Shown here: positions 59,821-64,000 of the stretch, in pieces
Layout: every line of letters starts with the position of its first letter
How positions within the stretch are numbered: position 1 is the stretch's first letter
Assembly: GCF_030272615.1 (NCBI RefSeq)
Contig: NC_081406.1
Location: 192,845,891 to 192,909,890 of the forward strand
DNA: 64,000 nucleotides
From: Cryptomeria japonica
Taxonomy: Eukaryota > Streptophyta > Pinopsida > Cupressales > Cupressaceae
Direction of reading: 5' to 3'
Translations under genes and position numbers: made by a program
Notes under the pieces: model-generated
What the model saw: only the letters and a program-made list of their open reading frames with translations
Database searches by the model: none
Told to the model about the DNA's origin: nothing

Positions 59821-59823
<3 letters not shown>

Positions 59824-60922
59824 AATTCTTTATCCCTATCAACTTCTCAGTTCTTTTCTGTCCAATGCTCTGGATCTCTTGCAATCGATTCCTATGCTTG
59901 AACTAGTGTTCTTTAAATTGGTAAGACATGATGTGCTTGCACCGGCCTTGTTCCATGAAGCCCTGGTAAATTATAATCTATGGTAGGGGTCGGCTCTCCT
60001 TGGGGGCCTTTTTCCACGACACTTTATTCAATCCAGCCATGCTTACATGGTGCTTTATGACCGAATAAAGCATTCCCTCTAATGACAAAACTTCTGTCAT
60101 GTGAAGAATGACTTGCAACAATTGGACGACCATATTATGCACAGAGTCAGAATCAAAGTTGGGGCTCTCATGGTGATCCTGGAAATAGAAAACGTTGATC
60201 CCTGTCTACCAATTTCGTAACCGGTGGAAAGGGGATGTGCTATAGATAGGGTGCCAGACCTCAATGCACCAATGCAGGATGAGGCCATGGGATGGACTAA
60301 CTCCTTTCAGCCCACTTTTGATGCCCCTAAAATTCAAACCCAGGAGGATGCAGCCATGGATGAGTAAAGTAATTCTGGCTTTGTTTTTTGCTACTTAGAA
60401 TATGCTCCTTTTTTATGTGTGGAAAATCTGACGGCAACTGGTATGACCCAACAAAATTTGACTGCTCCTTGTTATTACTGGTGTTGGTCTATTTGTTTAT
60501 TTCCACTGGTATAACAGAACCGGTAGCGGAGTCACCTTCTTAGCCTACCGACTAGTACCGGTAATGGAGGGTTTTTTATGAACCAGTCAAGAGGACAACA
60601 TTCCGGTATCAAAGTTCCGGTATAACACAACCGATAACTGGTTGTGGCAGATCTACAGTGTTCCGACAACTAGAATTCTGCTTTCCAAGTTCTCATGATA
60701 ACCGGTTGTGGGTGTCATTTTTTAGTTTTCTTCCGGACTCGTCCCGACCCGCTAGTGTAAATTTGACCTCTAAGAGGCTTGTTCTATGGGCAGGTTCTAT
60801 CTCCTCGGATCTTTGGGGGGCTCCTTCTCATAGCCTCTTTTCCTCTTTGTTCATTCTATCTGAGCAAGGATATAGGGTTTTCTTCTTGATTCTTTCCCTA
60901 TTGATCTCTTGAATCAGGTATC
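59821..60922 (+). other. Spacer with a weak coding-like relic
   Basis: A plus-strand frame from about 60103 to a TAA at 60366 reads as a plausible protein end with one internal stop (LDDHIMHRVRIKVGALM, then FDAPKIQTQEDAAMDE). I recognise no domain. Downstream, 60480-60710 is rich in ACCGGT/CCGGTA words. It could be an old transposon or gene remnant. Confidence 0.3.
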
Positions 60923-60957
60923 TTATTAATATATATATTAGTGGCTTGCCACTTTTG

Positions 60958-61044
<87 letters not shown>

Positions 61045-61135
61045 CTTTATATACATATATATATATATACATATACATATACATATATATACATATATAT
61101 ATATATATGTATATATATATTTATATGTATATGTA

Positions 61136-61166
<31 letters not shown>

Positions 61167-61320
61167 CTATATGTATATGTATATATATGTATATGTATAT
61201 GTATATATATATATATATGTATATGTATATATACATATATATATATACATATACATATATATACATATGTAGATATATATATATATATATGTATATAGAT
61301 ATACATATGTATATATATAG

Positions 61321-61356
<36 letters not shown>

Positions 61357-61403
61357 ATATATATATATATATATGTATGTATATATATATATATGTATGT
61401 ATG

Positions 61404-61438
<35 letters not shown>

Positions 61439-61484
61439 ATATATATATACATACATACATACATATATATCTATATATATATAC

Positions 61485-61522
<38 letters not shown>

Positions 61523-61537
61523 CTACATATGTATATA

Positions 61538-61596
<59 letters not shown>
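60923..61596. repeat. Long TA/GTA/CTA microsatellite
   Basis: About 670 bp of TATATA with interspersed TATG and TACA units, including blocks of GTAT/ATGT and ATAC. Both strands yield long Tyr/Ile-rich open frames that are artefacts of the repeat. Confidence 0.95.
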
Positions 61597-61599
<3 letters not shown>

Positions 61600-61604
<5 letters not shown>

Positions 61605-62690
61605 TGGCTATGGCTGCAATATAAAAATATATCAACTATACTAGATAATTTATAGGTTTGTTGATCAAATTGTATATCTATACATATATATTAATTCTAA
61701 AATCAAATATAAAATTATAAAAGATAATCCTCGTAAATGTTGAAATTATGAACCTACAAGATGATATAAGAATGAGAATGAAAATTCAAAGAAGTTTTTA
61801 GCTGGGAAATTAGTTCCTGTTTACTTTATTTTGTAATTCAAAAACTATTTCCATTTTGTTCGTTTAGTTATTCATTTCTATTTAAAATTTAATTTAGAAA
61901 TTTTGAGGATTAAAACTAATTAGTCTTTTATTGAATTAGTGTGTGAATTATTTGGTAAATATAATGATAAGCTTTGGTAAAAATTTATGGAAACTAAAAA
62001 GCCAAGGGAAACAATAGAGAAATAATTAGATTAAAATATGAGCTCATAGGCAAATAATTTAGTTGAATTAAATGGAGACTAGAATTAGTATTATTTTGAT
62101 CTATAAGTTAGGCATAAGGGATTCATACCCCATATTAGCGATAAATAAAATAATAATAAAGATGATAGGTACACCCTTGCAAAGACGTGCATAAATCTAC
62201 TTTGATAAGCCATTCATGATAAATGAACTAAATTATACCAATACAATTAAGAATCATACTCCCTGTCATAATGAGGTAACCCAAGGTCGAAGCACGGGAA
62301 GGCCCAATCCTACAATCCATGGTTTTACTCCTCCAAACCAGTTAAGTTTTGGTTTCAAAACCAGATTTGGTGTGAGACTAAAGACACATTCTGTTGCTAA
62401 CTTCCCCACTACTTTTGGTATTGCTTTTCTTTTTTCAATATTGTTTGCCATTCATTTTTGTCATCTCCATTATTAAGATCCTTTAGAGCTTGATGTGGAG
62501 CATGAGAAAGAGTTCTCTTAGCCCTTGAGATGTGGGACCCCTCAACTATTGCTAAAGAACATGAAGGTAGTTTGAATGTTGGTTCTAAAGTGGCAGTAGG
62601 AAAGGGCCTTTGAGAGGTTACATCGCCACTTTTTGCTTGATCCAAGTATCAACAATTAATTAGTTGAGGCAATTTTTGATCTATCATAAT
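61600..62690. other. AT-rich spacer
   Basis: No gene recognised. Short frames at 62216-62476 (plus) and 62409-62645 (minus) lack family features. Confidence 0.4.
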
Positions 62691-64000
62691 TCTAGAGGAA
62701 GCTCATCAACCTTTCCCTCATTCTTATTCATGGTATCATTTTTTCAAGAGGGACCATTCCTTTTGGGGGAATCCTTAGAAACAAAGAGAAAAGATTGGAA
62801 ATTATTCTTCCCCCCAAGTATGGAGATAAGAGTGAAAAGGCTATTATGTTTTTATCCAAGTATGATTGCACATGAAATTGTACCACCATGAACCATAAAG
62901 AACCCCCAAAAATGTAGGCTTCTAATGTCATATAGTGAGGAGGAACATAATAGGGCCAATGAGTGCTAAGGTAGATTATATAGTCACTAAGAAAGATTTT
63001 CATGTAATTTGTTTTAAGAACTAAAGCATCAATTGTTCTAACATACATTTTAAATGCATGCCAATCAAAAATAATATGACCATTCATTTGATTAAAAAGA
63101 CAAAATTTGGTTCAATCTTTTGTTTGAGGCATTTGCCTATTTGTTACAGGAGGAAACGTGATTTGACCATCATTTAAAAGATGTCAAAAGACTTTCTCCA
63201 CCATACAAAGAGCTTTTATTTCTTGTGGGATAGAAGGATTAGGATTTCATAAAAGAATTGATAAGGAGGAGTAAATCCTACACCTTCTCTAGTGTATTGT
63301 GAGGGAGGTATATGGACCTTGATTCCTTGTTTAGAAATCATGTCATATCCAACCTCAAAATTTGTTTGCAAATATGAAGGAGAAGGAATTTCATTATAAA
63401 AATTGGTGATATTTGTTGTGTAAGTATACCTTAAAGGACCAAAGGGATGAATACATGAATAGGGATGGATTCTTGTAGCGAGATTTCCATCTGTATCATT
63501 GTTGATGTCCACTTTGCTAGATTGGGGAGAAGTATTCTCATCATCTAAAGGTTCATCTTTACTCAATGTTATATTAGGTAACATATTATTAAGGAAATGC
63601 ATAACATCCTCTTTCCTCAAAACATGTTGATGGCTAAGATAAGTTCTTGGAGAATGAGGAGGATCTAAGGTTGATAGATGTGTTAAGTTTTGATAATCAA
63701 TGTGTTTAGCGTGTCCCTCTTTTACCAAAGTAACCTTGTGAGAAGAGGACTTATCATTACTCTTCAATGGTACACCTTAGTTGGAGAGATCATTGATAAA
63801 AAGTATTAACTATTTCCTCTTGAATAAGAGATATTGTAGGAGAGTTAAAAGCATGATTCATCTCAATGTTATCTCTCGGAATGAAAGGTATCATTTGAAA
63901 AATCCACTAAAGATTTAATGAAATCCAAACATTTCATGAACTTATTTAAAAATATCATCATATAGCATCATGAAACATGTATGTATTCTTTGAGAAATGA
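62690..64000 (-). mobile_element. Element D: internal sequence of another A-family element, cut by the window edge
   Basis: The text around 62850-62960 (TATGATTGCACATGAAATTGTACCACCATGA...GAGGAGGAACATAATAGGGCCAATGAGTG) matches the region just downstream of element A's ORF (8150-8250). Upstream lies the ORF described next. No LTR end or PPT is found on the left, so the 3' end seems truncated near 62690. Confidence 0.72.
63216..63767 (-). pseudogene. Element D ORF fragment (183 aa), relative of the element C and A proteins
   Basis: An open frame with HVLRKEDVMHFLNNMLPNI, DDENTSPQSSKVDINND and SKQGIKVHIPPSQ. The first matches the KEDE...F-type units of element A, the rest the element C fragment. 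The protease is missing between the repeat-type part and the G-patch-like end. I see no independent function. Confidence 0.65.

Noticed and set aside
60898-61644. Tyr/Ile-rich open frames up to 227 codons on both strands
   Set aside because: Direct translation of the TA/GTA microsatellite.

Overview
This window looks like nuclear DNA of a seed plant with a very large, repeat-filled genome. A gymnosperm is my best guess, from the long LTRs, old nested retrotransposons and CpG-depleted, stop-riddled coding relics, but nothing fixes the species. I support one ordinary cellular gene: an intronless AP2/ERF (DREB-type) transcription factor on the minus strand at 24598-25221. A decayed partial duplicate of that gene and its downstream flank lies at about 17700-18935. 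I saw no rRNA, tRNA or CRISPR array.

Layout. (1) 1-14552: a minus-strand Ty1/copia element, cut by the left window edge, with eight premature stops and no frameshift. Its 5' LTR is split by element A (4799-13483, TSD AGAGG). Element A is an LTR element with an intact 1075-aa ORF carrying a retropepsin and a G-patch-like segment but no reverse transcriptase, RNase H or integrase. (2) 14553-17700: unassigned DNA and a probable short copia-type LTR. (3) 17700-24600: ERF pseudogene copy abutting a truncated chromovirus (integrase, chromodomain, PPT, LTR, PBS-like site), then AT-rich DNA. (4) 24598-25340: the ERF gene and its TATA region. (5) 25340-27100: spacer and a GA/GT microsatellite. (6) 27104-50030: a decayed minus-strand LINE, interrupted by an 18.6-kb Ty3/gypsy Tat-type element F (28376-46938, TSD AGCTT) and by B, a solo LTR of the A family (47052-48693). 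(7) 50040-57229: AT-rich DNA, LTR-like direct repeats, and element C (52530-57229, TSD GGTTT), a deleted relative of A. (8) 57230-64000: probable solo LTR E, AT-rich spacer, a 0.67-kb TA/GTA microsatellite, and internal sequence of another A-family copy (D) running off the right edge.

How the parts relate. Element F encodes Gag, protease, G-patch, RT, two RNase H domains and integrase on the minus strand. On the plus strand, tail-to-tail with pol, it carries a separate gene with its own TATA box, an intron and a plant mobile domain protein. A minisatellite with the core TAGCGC[A/G]T recurs in the gag leader (two arrays) and in the intron of the antisense gene, each time in the sense direction of its own transcript. 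Element A resembles the protease/G-patch part of a Tat Gag-Pro with an unrelated repetitive N-terminus, so it probably depends on an F-like helper. A, B, C, D and E form one non-autonomous clan. Most coding relics decay by C:G to T:A changes, as expected for methylated, silenced repeats. The ORF of A is the exception and is fully open.
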